A stretch of 64,000 nucleotides of DNA from Meandrina meandrites (lineage: Eukaryota > Cnidaria > Anthozoa > Scleractinia > Meandrinidae), in assembly GCA_963693305.1 (NCBI GenBank), contig OY855912.1, positions 4,733,501 to 4,797,500 of the forward strand, in the 5' to 3' direction. Position numbers and translations under genes: made by a program. Below the pieces are notes generated by a model. It saw only the letters and a list, made by a program, of their open reading frames with translations. It searched no databases and had not been told where the DNA came from. Each line of letters opens with the position of its first letter. The first letter of the stretch is position 1. This document shows positions 1-11,433 of the stretch, piece after piece.

Positions 1-3000
1 ACGGGGGTCCGCAAGCCCTCTGCTTTTCTTGCTCTCCTGTTTATCTCGCTGTCGCTTGTCACAATCGTCGGTTGCGTGACGGCGTCAGTCTCATAAGCGC
101 GCGTACTCCGTGCAATTTGAAAATGCAGTGTCATTCATTCCAATATAAGGAATCGCCGAAACGCGGAAATAATATATTTGAAAGGATGTTACAGTGTTGT
201 AATTGCCTGAATCAAGCATCATTCTTATTTAAAAACTTCCGAGAAACAAAACGTTTACAAGTTTTCTTGATGTACAACTTGTCAGAGACGATCAGAAAGA
301 AAACAACTTCCTGCTCAAACATGGAATTTTACGTGGACTATAGCTGCGAAGACAACAGCGAAACCGGCAGAACAAAGCTTGCTGTGTCTGACTTTGATGA
401 CACAAGCATCAGAGATGTAAAGTACGCTATTCAGGACGCTATTCAAGCACCAGTTTGTGATCAACAATTGTTTTATCAAGGACAGCCCGTAACAGACGAT
501 AACATGCCTCTCAGCAGATTGTATTTCCGGGAGGGTGACTGTTTTAAACTGCAGTTTCTTGCTGTAGCGGACACAGAAGGAATGAGTGTAAGACTAGATG
601 CGCTAAAGAACTCCGCGCAAAAGATTGTCGAAAAGCTGAACAGACAGCTTCCAGTTACAACTATAAAAGAGCACGTGGAACTCTGTAGTGCAATACAGGA
701 ACTTACAGACAACTTCTTCTCCCCATGGAAGTGTTTGAAATCCGTTGCTCAAAGACACTTTTTCATTCAGGAGGGAGGATTTGAAGCTTTCTTTGAGGTG
801 TTCAAATTTTCACGGCAACTGTACCATGATTTCGACGTGTGAGTTCTGTTGCAATATTTATAGATAGACAGATAGAAACTTTCGTTATATTTTGCGATTA
901 TAGTAAAGTATCGCATTGTTCTCTTCAACTTGTGTCGCAATTCTGTTCATTCTCGTCGCCTGCGGGGCCTTGACACGAGAAACGAAGGGCTCTGGAGACA
1001 AAGGATTTCCAGTCATAGATTCTAGGACTTCCCGCCTTCATGTATGCAGTCGTGATGTTCTATATACTGTATGGGAGAGTCATGGCGTCTTTTACTTCCT
1101 CCCAAGATTTCTTTGTTTCAAACGGCCAATCAAAGAAATTCGAATTAATTCAAAACTCCGATGTTTTCTCGTGCCAAGGCCCTGAAGTCTGTTGTGTTGT
1201 CACAGCAACTTTTTACTTTTTTTGAGCAACTCCGAGAAATTACGGGCAAATGTTTGCGAAATCTCGAGCAACCTGTGGAAAGCTCTAAATATCGTCCGGT
1301 GACGTCATAACGCTTTTGCGTTAATTTATGCGGAAAAATTTTTGTCGAGGCCATCAGTTTGGGAGAGAAAAATCGCTTGAATAAAGGAAAACAGGGAAAA
1401 AAGTAAACTGACATGAAATGCATGAGATTGTAATCAACTGCAAGCTACATTCATTATGACACTGATTTGCTTTTACATACTAGCGATCAAAATAATTTAA
1501 AGGTCAAATGCAACGAAATTGGGAAATTTTTCTTTTGTCCAAAAACCTGTCCTATATGGCAACATTAATCATAACCAACTCTCAGAATTGGTTTTTGTGC
1601 GAATTGTGGCGCTCAGGAGATGAAAATCCGACGATTTCCGACGGCTTTACGAAAACGAACCAGAAATGGCCGCGCTTGGAATGGTAACGAATAAAGGTAT
1701 TTGTGACGTCACGTGTGGTGAGCTTGTTTTCACATGTTTCCTTGAACCCCATAAATTCCCCTGAAAATCCTTCAGAATCCTCGGGTTTGTTCGATGTATT
1801 TCCAGAGTTTATGGACTAACCGTTGGTTGAAACCGATGAAGACCTTCATTCGAGCTTTCAAAATGTCCAAATACAGCCATATCTGTTCGAATCACAGATA
1901 TCGGGCAATGTATATAAATCAATTTTTCGGGTGAATCCCACTCGGCGAGTGAACAAGATGGCGGTTTATATGATATCAAGAACGAAGAAATTGGCCAGGT
2001 AGATTGGTGAGCCTACTAAATACAATGACAACTGCTGTTACGTCTATGTCTTGATTTTATGCTTCTATGCAATTACTTATTCGTCAGTAAAGTATGTTAT
2101 GGATGTGTGTTTGCGTTTCTGGAAATAATGGCCAACCGGACAGCTGTCATGTCATGATATTTTTACTGAAAGCCATGCAGTTTGCTCGCTAGATTAACAC
2201 AGCTTGAAATATCTGAAAAAAAATCAGCTTTAAGCATCAGAGTTCTGCTTGTGTTGTGTGTTCTTTATGCATCATGTAGGTGATTAAGTAGGTCAGCAGC
2301 ATATTTTATGCACCAGTCAATGTAACTCCCCCCCCCCCAACCCCGGGACTATGCAGGGAATTTATACTTCCATGTAAACTGGCTTTTATATATTTATATA
2401 CTAGATGAGTTTTGAAATTACTTCTTCAATAAAGTGGGGAACGATCTGATGCATGTCGTGTATTTGATCCTCTGTAACTGCTTTTTTTATCCTTTACAAA
2501 GAATTTGTTTTAGCACTATTTAATTTCCTAAATATATATTGTTAAAATATCTCAATTGTTTTAATGGGATGGGATAGAGTTTCAGGATGAAGTTTAAATA
2601 TCTGCAAAATATGTATGTTCCTATGGTGCTGACACAGGACACATCACAGCAGCATGTAGCAGGGATAAATTCACAATGTACACACATGATATGTACCACG
2701 AAGTCCCTGCTGCGCATATCCTTGTATGTATATCTGTTTTTGTCCATGCTGCATGTGCTGTGAGATGTTGATCCTGCAATTTGACCCTCTGTGTGTCAGT
2801 CAGTTCCTTTGCTGCGTGCATTTAGTAGTATTTGTTACATCATACATTTGTTATAGCTTGGCTCAGCCTGCTAAGGGGGCAAGATAAAAACGTGGCATCC
2901 ATGACAGGTTTCGTTGTGCTTTGGTTGTCCCACAACAGTATAATTTCTTTCCTTTTGGTTATGGGTGTATGGGGTTGGAGGTTGTGGGGGGGGGGGGGGG

Positions 3001-3169
3001 GGGGTGGCATTGTGAACAAAATTTAATCAAGAGGTCTTTGTTATCAGGTATAAGTGGTGTACAGTTACTTTTAGAAGGCCTGGGCATATTGATCATAATA
3101 TTGATTTTTGAGGTCAAATCCATTTCAAATACTGCACGATAAGGGATGCTTACCCAGGACAGGAGAGGG

Positions 3170-3520
3170 GGAACTCTCAAGAATTTGGCTGGAGGTATGC
3201 TTCAAGACCTTTCAAACCTGTACCCTATTTCAGGCTAAACAAAGTATTTCCCCTCCATATTTCAGACCTAGCACAGACAATGATCGAATAGTATCTGAGG
3301 ATGCATTTTCCATTTTCTACCTTAAACCAGACCAGATCTTGCTTGTCAAGGGATGAAATACAAATAGAGGTTTCTTCTAAAAGTATTCCCAATTCTAGGC
3401 CAAAGCTCACAAAAAATGGTCAATATTTTTAATACCCTATTTCAGAATTGCTCAAAAACCATACCCTGTGGCACCAAACACACCCATATAGCTTAATAAG
3501 GGTGTACCCTCAAAGCTGTC
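3170..3520. repeat. Dispersed repeat (related to 48,690-48,920)
   Basis: The segment around AATACCCTATTTCAG and AAAACCATACCCTGTG recurs in the opposite orientation in a myosin intron near 48,730-48,900. There is no coding potential; it is probably an old interspersed repeat. Confidence 0.4.
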
Positions 3521-4357
3521 AATGAGGAATTTTTAATAGGTCAATAGCTGTGGGGCTGACAAAATTATGAAGAGTATTAGTTACAGTAATACTATTTATT
3601 TAATGTCATGACACATGTACTGGAGTGGTTGCTGATTCTCCTGAGCCAGTGGGTCTTGATAAAAGTACTTAACAACAACAAAAAAGTGAGCTAGCCTTGT
3701 CAAGTTTTTGCCTTTGATTTCTCCAAAATAAATACCAGGAATTAAAACTGAATTACCATTCAGTTTTACAAACCAGTTAAAAGGCCAGATTAGGCCTGAT
3801 TTGCAGCTGATAATGAGAGCTAGGAAGTACACCAAATAAAGAATTTGCAATGTAACAGATGGTGTAAAATGTCAGGCCTGTAGGGCCCACGAGCCTTGGA
3901 AGTTTGCTTACGTGAAAAAACAATTATCAAAATAAATATGTAAAAGGAAATGGTATTTCTGTGCTTCTACTATTTGCATTCAATATGGTCCTTTGGGTTG
4001 AAGATCCACCATTTGTAGATTCGTGTGGTATATTTTGGACCAAATTGTGTGATTCTAGGTTAATTTCAATGATACATTCTACCTTATGTCCTTCACTTTT
4101 ACCTGCCTTGTTTCCTAACAAACTGTCTTCAAAATGCACAAAATGCTGAGATAACCTATGTTTTCAAAATTCCCTGGGGGAGGATACTGCCACACCCCCC
4201 TAAGTTCTCGTGCCTGCGGCACTCGGGATTAAGTGCCAGAGGTGCTCATGTGCACCCTCCCCCCCCATGCAAAATCCTGGCTACGGGCCTGAATATGTAA
4301 GGGGCTGATTTACATTGTAAAACGAATGCTGGCCAAAATTTAAGCAGGTAAATAGAT

Positions 4358-4371
4358 CATTTTCTTATTCG

Positions 4372-4404
<33 letters not shown>

Positions 4405-4518
4405 AAGTGCAGGGAATGTCATGAAAAAAGGCTTAATATCATTTACATGTGGGAGAATTCCCCATATAAGCCTCCCTTGTAAGCTAGTTTCAGTCCAATA
4501 CCAAGGATGCGAAAATGG
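4358..4518. repeat. Foldback (MITE-like), about 160 bp
   Basis: The left arm contains GGTATTGGACTGGAACTAGC and the right arm its near-perfect complement ending at 4518. Arms are about 45 bp around a spacer of about 60 bp. It lies inside the larger 1501-5886 element. Confidence 0.55.
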
Positions 4519-4614
4519 TCTATTGGCCTTCAACTCCTCCACAAATGAATTAACGCATCATATTGCCAGAAAAATCGTTGTATGTACATTTGCCTTGGGC
4601 GCCAAGAATAGGGA

Positions 4615-4800
4615 TTTTCAGATTGGAGTATGAGTACGACTTTCGAATTTCAATCCAGTTATGTTCCCAAAGCCCTCACTCCTCCCTGTTGCTGACCAGT
4701 TGCGAAGAAGACTACTGGGAAGAGATTGGAGTGAAATGTGACAATCTGATGTATAAGCACTAGGTTTGAAGTCGTACTTGTACTCGCACAATGATCTGAA
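4615..4800. repeat. Foldback (MITE-like), about 185 bp
   Basis: Inverted arms: TCAGATTGGAGTATGAGTAC at about 4618 and the complementary GTACTTGTACTCGCACAATG near 4772. No ORF. A second small foldback inside the TTAA-flanked element. Confidence 0.5.
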
Positions 4801-6536
4801 GGTCCCTTATATTAGGCCAGGAGGACTTCTGTTATTGTATTTTGCATTCATAATAAATTTCAAATAGCAAACAATTCAAGCCTCCCTCGAGATCAAGAAG
4901 CAGTTTTATTAAATGTTTTATTGTTCTGTACATTAAAACCATTATTATTATTCAATATCTACACTATTTAGTTTTTTTAGACGATCAAGATAATGTAGAA
5001 GAATGTAGAAGCATTCGACCAGTCACAACACATAGTGCATGCTACAAGTAAATTAAATTTCTGTAAATTTATTCACTATTTCCTTGCTGTACTTCCAATA
5101 TTATCATGATTATACAGGCCTCATGACTTACAGTTTAAGTTATAATTTTGGTAGACGTTTATGAAGTGACTAGGGTTATATTAAGAAAGTAGTCTGTGCA
5201 TCTGTAAAGTTGGATCTGATATAAGTCCAAGGCAATACACCTGTACAGCGTTTATTTTATGAGCGACTTTACCTCCAGCTCCAGTGTAGCTTTCTCCCAA
5301 AGGATTTCGCATTAGTGCCTTGCTAAACGGCTTTCTTTCAAAGTTGGCAATAGTTGATGCAGCGCCAGGTCTCGTTCGAAGTTTTTGGAACTCAAACTCG
5401 GACAACAGTGCAGAATTCTGCTCGAAGCTTTCAGAGAAAAATATGGCGGATGATAATGGCATGCAGTTGGCGTAAAATCCCCGGTAAAATCCTCTCCTTT
5501 TTTCTTTCTAAACCATCCTTACATCGCTCCTCGTCTTTTAGAGGACTTTTCGAATGTTACAATGGCTTAATCGGGATTTTAAATATTGAAACAACCCAAT
5601 AGAAAGTCAAAACAACAACACTTTGTTATGCTTTCGTTCTTATTGCGCGGGGAAGCTCGCAAAATATGACGTCACAAGATCCATTTACGACAATTTTCCG
5701 AAGTTTCACCGAACCGTTCCGTTTGTGAAGCGAAGAAAAAGAGCTGTTTTCAACGTCGAAAATCTCGGCGACGTTTTAACCAAATCGTTTAAAACTTCGG
5801 ATTATGATTATTCTAGGTATTTTCTTTCATTTTAACTTAAAATGGGTCTAAAATAAAATTTGGCCAAATTTCGTTGCATTTGACCTTTAAGCTTATTAAG
5901 CTTGCGGCGCCACAAATACAAGAGGACTTAAGCTATATGCCCCCCTTCCCTCGATGGTGACAATTTAAGAAAGAACAAACAAAGCAACTTTACGCTTGTG
6001 TTGCTATTTTCCGAAAATGTGTCTACTTTAATTCCTTTATATGTGCGCTAACTTAGTGATATCTGATTTTAGATAAGCCCTCCTCTACCTCCCCCGCCCT
6101 TAATAGGTCTTCAACAGAATTTTTTCGACCGATTGACATTCAAAAATGTTTATTTTTAATAATGAATATTGTTGGGTTCCTCACCGCCATTTTGATGCTA
6201 CAAGGAAAAGTAAGCGTTGTTTCGTATAAAATGTTCGAGACCAGCTAGTGCAGACCGTTTTGTTCAGTTGTTTTTCTTAGAAGAACAAAGTGGGTGGGGC
6301 AGTGATACGAAAATTCGGGCCCATTCCACGGATCGATGGTTTCCGTAATATGACTTTCTGCACATTAATTAAGTGAATTCCGTTTTGTTTTACGTGTTAG
6401 TGGATACAGTATATAGTGATTGCTAATAAGTGATAAGGAGTAGATAAAAGAAAGCCTTTTGCCGTATAATTCATCTCTCAAACTCAGAAGAACAAAGCCA
6501 GATATATCACACGGTTTAACATTTAGCGCTATGCAT

Positions 6537-7000
6537 CAGTCAATTCCAGCAGTACCCATCCCCCCCCCCCCGGGCTGACCCCCGGGCATTAGCATTTCTT
6601 TGGTAAATTCCCCGGGGTGGGGATGAGGGAACCGGGCAAATGCCCCGCTCCCGGGTTGATTGTTTTCAATCTCTCGATAGGTGATATAAGAATATAATAC
6701 AAGTTGTTGCTTCTTGACAATGAAGAAATATCTAAAATTGAGAAAATATACCTTTAAAAACATCCATGAACATCCACGAGCTTCTCTAGTCCTTCATGGA
6801 CTAGCTAATCTGCAACGTAGTCCACGTCTTGGCCTATAAAAGCCTCCATCACGAATACGCGACTCACTCCACGGTTTCGAAACCACGTGTCAAATGCCCG
6901 GGGGTCAACCCGAGGTACGCAAATGCCCCACCAGGGACGGGCAACATTAGGAAATGCCCCGGGGTTGCCCGGGGGGGATGGGCACTGCTGGAATTGACTG
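6537..7000. mobile_element. MITE with long inverted ends and ATGCAT target duplication
   Basis: The ends are CAGTCAATTCCAGCAGTACC and its complement (one mismatch) finishing at 7000. Both flanks read ATGCAT (6531-6536 and 7001-7006). The 464-bp element has GC-rich subterminal segments with repeated CCCGGG-type runs and no transposase. It sits in intron 1 of copy A, 80 bp before exon 2. The superfamily is not assigned. Confidence 0.65.
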
Positions 7001-7604
7001 ATGCATTAAGACAAAGAACGGTTAAACTTGAGAATACCTTGATGGCCTCCTTAAATGCCCTTTGACTGCTTGACCAACAGAAATGACAATTCAGTTGAAG
7101 CTACTAGCAAATACCACTGTAATCAAGGCACACTCTATCTTCAGTCGTGCTGTCTCGACTTTTTGTGGTGCTTTGGTGAGACACCTCAGGATCGGAAGTT
7201 TCTTATGTCAAAGGATGTCTTTTCCCTGACAGTTGACGCTCTTTTACTTCAGCCATGCCCACGTGATGATACTGGACACATTGACGCACTAACCAAAATG
7301 ATTGTTGATGTAAATGAGACAGCACTTGGATGCTTTGGAGTGTAAGTTAACCCAAAATATGAATCCTGTGTGTGCTGTTAAATTGCCTTCTAGTAGCTCT
7401 CTGGGGTAATTAACTCAAGGCAGAATAGACGACAAAACCGTGCTTGCGGAGGTACCCAATTCATTGTTTAATAAAAGACACGTTCACGCGGCCAGTACTA
7501 CAGCTTAAGTTGACTGAATGCCGGAAAAAATTCCAAATGATGCGTAACACTTTTTAAAAAATAGTAATATAAACAAGAAAAAACTAAGAAATGGCGTTAA
7601 AAGT

Positions 7605-7740
7605 GTGATTTTGTGTACGAAAACACAAACGTTTCGGGCACAGCCCTTCTTCAGTGTGAAACCGTTATAAATAGTATCCGCCTATGTTGACTAGAACTCG
7701 ACAAGGCCTCAGCAGTCGACCAATAGGTGACCAATATCCC
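7605..7740 (-). repeat. Penelope-like 3'-end fragment
   Basis: On the minus strand it reads CTGAAGA, then a short GGGC/GCCC hairpin, then CCGAAACG. This is the same arrangement as the 3' end of the Penelope-like fragment at 22,900-22,945 and a related fragment at 16,541-16,720. It is in intron 2 of copy A. Confidence 0.45.
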
Positions 7741-7827
7741 AATATCCCAATATCCCAATATCCCATCACCCGGTTTAATAATAATAATAATAATAACAAT
7801 AATAATAATAATAATAATAATAATAAA
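7727..7827. repeat. Microsatellites (CCCAATAT)n and (TAA)n
   Basis: Four to five copies of an 8-bp unit are followed by about 50 bp of TAA repeats. Simple sequence in intron 2 of copy A. Confidence 0.85.
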
Positions 7828-9075
7828 CGAATATTTTAACAGGATTAACCCATCAGTACTTTAGGACCCCGTTTAGGAGATAAGTTGAATGAGAGTCAAA
7901 CGTCTGATTGTCTTATATGTCGGTTGGCACATTGCAGATACCTTGTTGATGCTGGGTGGAAACCTGACCAATACCCACCGATACTCAACCAATTCCGTGA
8001 CCAAGTATCAGCAGACATATTAGCTTTTATATGCCATGATGCCCATTTATGGTCAGGAAGTCCTCGTTATCTGTTTTTCACACATAAGAGGTATCCTGTG
8101 AATTACACTGATATACGCATTTTCAAAGCACTGTATAACCAGTAACTTTAGCTAAAAATAAAACAATTATCGCCTCAACCGTGCGGAATATTGTTTGATT
8201 TTAACACTGAACTCGGCCTATGGCATTGTCGGCTAAGTATCTGGCGTTTTCGCAAGTTAATTAAAAATAACTTTACATGTTACGTTTTCATACTTAGATT
8301 GTTTTAATACTTTGATTGTGTTTATTTTTGCTCTAGATTCCTCGAGTATGATTCCAGCATCCAGGAGAAAGTGTGCAAAACGCCCCCACTGATTGACAAG
8401 TTACTCTTTATGATAGACAGATGCCAATCACAATCTGCAGGATATTCGCTGTTTTAAAGCAAAGTGGCTTCCAACATTCTGACGCTGTGCCATTGGAAGT
8501 GAAACATTTATAGTGAAGCGAAAGAATGCAGCAGAAGATAGCCTGAAAGCTCCAGTGCGATGTCGCGCGATCAATATTTTCAGTCGGAGACTCGCAAAAT
8601 AAGTTGCACTGATGTACGTAAGCAAAGCTGGTGTAAACACTGTGACGGTCAAAAACGGAGAAAACTTTAGCAGACAACAGCCACGATCACATAACTCAGT
8701 TCGGCCAAAAGGTATCAAAACTAGAACGCAAGTTGTAGAAGTTGAAAAATACACGTAACCTGGCTCATGATTTTCCGAGCTCGATCATATCACTTTACTT
8801 TCAGTTTATAAACATGCACTGTTATTCGTCAGCTAGCGGGTATCTTTTTCAGAGTGCAAAAGACTATTCCAGCTGCCTAATAAAATCTTCCGGCTAAGGA
8901 GGCCAGAAGTATTGAGAACACAGGAAAGAACGAGAGGGAAGTCGTGATGTACGACAAACTGATCAAGTGAAAAAAGCAAATATGAGGCCTTTACACCAGG
9001 GCGAATAATTAAACGGACGAAAGTTTGAAAAAGGAGGCCGAAGGGAAGTTATACCGACTAAAAAAAATTAAAACG

Positions 9076-9312
9076 ACAGAAAAAAAAATGGAAAAAAAGC
9101 GTCGGAATTCCGGGGAAGAATTATCCGGCCCCCAAGCCCGCTGGAGGATAATTCCTTGAGTCGCAAACTCGAATCTTCCACCCGGGGAGAGGTTATCCGG
9201 CCCCCAAACCATTTAGGATAACCCCTGAAAGTATGGATTCGAACCCGCGACTCGGAGATGATCAAGCTAAATCAGCCGCGCAGCGGCGATTCCACTTGGC
9301 CACCTCGAAATC
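9076..9312 (-). ncRNA. Pol III-type tRNA-headed SINE-like unit (unit 1)
   Basis: Minus strand: an A box TGGCCAAGTGG (9292-9302) and a B box GGTTCGAATCC (9235-9245), both matching the consensus. Two similar hairpins follow (stems GGTTATCC/GGATAACC at 9191-9223 and GAATTATCC/GGATAATTC at 9118-9154), whose plus-strand loops both start GGCCCCCAA. T-runs near 9080-9100 then fit a pol III stop. The head is a degenerate tRNA-like fold (Ser/Leu type by the GGCCAAGTGG motif). Transcription is inferred. Confidence 0.55.
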
Positions 9313-11196
9313 CCTTGGGCTGTTGGCAAAAATATTGCCTGTTTATAGTTAGGTGTTAATTAACTTCCGCCGGAAACTGAGTGAAATCGAGTGCGCACTC
9401 GGGTAAAATGGGCTAAAACCTTTTGAAAAGGATTTAAAATCCCACATTTACTTCGCGTCAGTGGAATTTAATCTTGCACGCCAGGGAAAGTCGACATCGC
9501 TCAAACATCAGGCGAACGCTTGTGGAGAGAAAACGAACCACATTTAGACCAGGAGCTCGACTTCAGCTGAACAACAGCAAACATCAAACCGTTTCCAGCA
9601 AATTACAATATGAGGCTGTTTTCTTTGCTGGTAGTTTTATAATCAGTTGCGTTTAGAATATTAAGAATGAAAGTGCCAACGAAAATTCGTGTGTTTACGT
9701 TAAATTCATGAAGTGCTTCTTTTTAAAGAAACTTCAGCCAATTTAAATACGCAGACTGATTAATACGTGCGAAAGTCTTTGTTTAACGTAACGTAAATGT
9801 GTACTTCACAGTTCGATCTATAATTGTTCGTTAGCACTTTCACTTTATCTCCAATTTTGACTGAATGATAGTATTCAGCCAACGCAGAAACGTACGTGAA
9901 CGTTAACGTAACGTACGATATTTAAATTGTGCGTGAAAATAACTAGTGATTCAGTCTTGCTTTCTTTTAAAGACAACAAAACCAATATCCCCACTCTCCA
10001 GATTTTCAATGCGAAAGCCGACGATGTACTGCCACGCCGAGAATCTGTATACTATAATCGTATTTTGGGCCGTCACTATAGCTGGCTCAGGTATTCTGGA
10101 TGCGACACAAATAACGACAACAGAATTTAGAAGTATGATCGTTATCCTAATGCCTGCAGAGAAAGAAGGCGGGGGCTAAAACACGAAGAGGGCCTCTGGT
10201 GCATTAATACTTACAGTACGAAACACAGTTCAGTTCGAATACCGCAGGCAACAGGGATCTGCCAAAGCACAGTAACCACATACGTATCACTGTGGAACAG
10301 CTTTCCCTGTGAGAGTTGAATGCACAACGCCTACGGCGAGCGCGCACACGGTCAGAAGAATTCTGCACGGTGAAAATCTGAAGTTTGATTTGTGCTGGAT
10401 GGATTCACTTCAGACGGTCAGACGCGTTCAGCAAGCCGGCCGCGACAAGTCCACCGATAAGAAGAATGTAAAGATATCTGAAAAGCGTGTGGCGCAGAAT
10501 ATAGCGGATTAAAAAACTAAAGTTAATACTCTTGCCTGTGAAAGCAGACGGATCTCCGCAGAGACGAGAAACAGACATGTGGTGGAGCAAACGATTGAAT
10601 CAGTAGCTGTGCCATTGCAAGTGAAACATTTATAGTGAAGCGAAAGAATGCAGAAGATAGCCTGAAAGCTCCAGTGCGATGTCGCGCGATCAATATTTTC
10701 AGTCGGAGACTCGCAAAATAAGTTGCACTGATGTACGTAAGCAAAGCTGGTGTAAACACTGTGACGGTCAAAAACGGAGAAAACTTTAGCAGACAACAGC
10801 CACGATCACATAACTCAGTTCGGCCAAAAGGTATCAAAACTAGAACGCAAGTTGTAGAAGTTGAAAAATACACGTAACCTGGCTCATGATTTTCCGAGCT
10901 CGATCATATCACTTTACTTTCAGTTTTTAAACATGCACTGTTATTCGTCAGCTAGCGGGTATCTTTTTCAGAGTGCAAAAGACTATTCCAGCTGCCTAAT
11001 AAAATCTTCCTGAGAACACAGAGAAAGAACATTGAGAACACAGGAAAGAACGAGAGGGAAGTCGTGTTGTACGACAAACTGATCAAGTGAAAAAAAGCAA
11101 ATATGAGGCCTTTACACTAGGGCGAATAATCAAACGGACGAAAGTTTGAAAAAGGAGGCCGAAGGGAAGTTATACCGACTAAAAAAAATTAAAACG

Positions 11197-11433
11197 ACAG
11201 AAAAAAAAATGGAAAAAAAGCGTCGGAATTCCGGGGAAGAATTATCCGGCCCCCAAGCCCGCTGGAGGATAATTCCTTGAGTCGCAAACTCGAATCTTCC
11301 ACCCGGGGAGAGGTTATCCGGCCCCCAAACCATTTAGGATAACCCCTGAAAGTATGGATTCGAACCCGCGACTCGGAGATGATCAAGCTAAATCAGCCGC
11401 GCAGCGGCGATTCCACTTGGCCACCTCGAAATC
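11197..11433 (-). ncRNA. Pol III-type tRNA-headed SINE-like unit (unit 2)
   Basis: Second copy of the same structure: B box at 11356-11366, A box at 11413-11423, twin hairpins and T-runs as in unit 1. It exists because the whole 2.1-kb unit was triplicated. Confidence 0.55.

Larger units (their letters stand above)
1501..5886. mobile_element. TTAA-flanked inverted-repeat element, 4.4 kb, in intron 1 of copy A
   Basis: The ends are inverted copies: AGGTCAAATGCAACGAAATT at 1501-1520 and its complement ending at 5886. Both sides carry TTAA (1497-1500 and 5887-5890), the target duplication typical of the piggyBac superfamily. Similarity between the arms continues weakly for about 100 more bases. 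No transposase ORF was found inside, so it is probably non-autonomous or has gained other insertions, such as the foldbacks at 4358 and 4617. Family assignment rests on the TSD only. Confidence 0.6.

Noticed and set aside
7885..8145. 86-codon ORF in intron 2 of copy A
   Set aside because: Starts without an ATG in a good context, is absent from the introns of copies B and C, and matches no family I know; left unannotated.
8428..8754. Minus-strand ORFs of about 110 codons repeated in each 2.1-kb unit
   Set aside because: They differ in frame and ends between units, overlap exon 3 in unit 1 and show no recognisable domain.
9474..9656. 60-codon plus-strand ORF repeated in the three units
   Set aside because: No conserved domain, and the start is not a convincing ATG; treated as chance within the unit.
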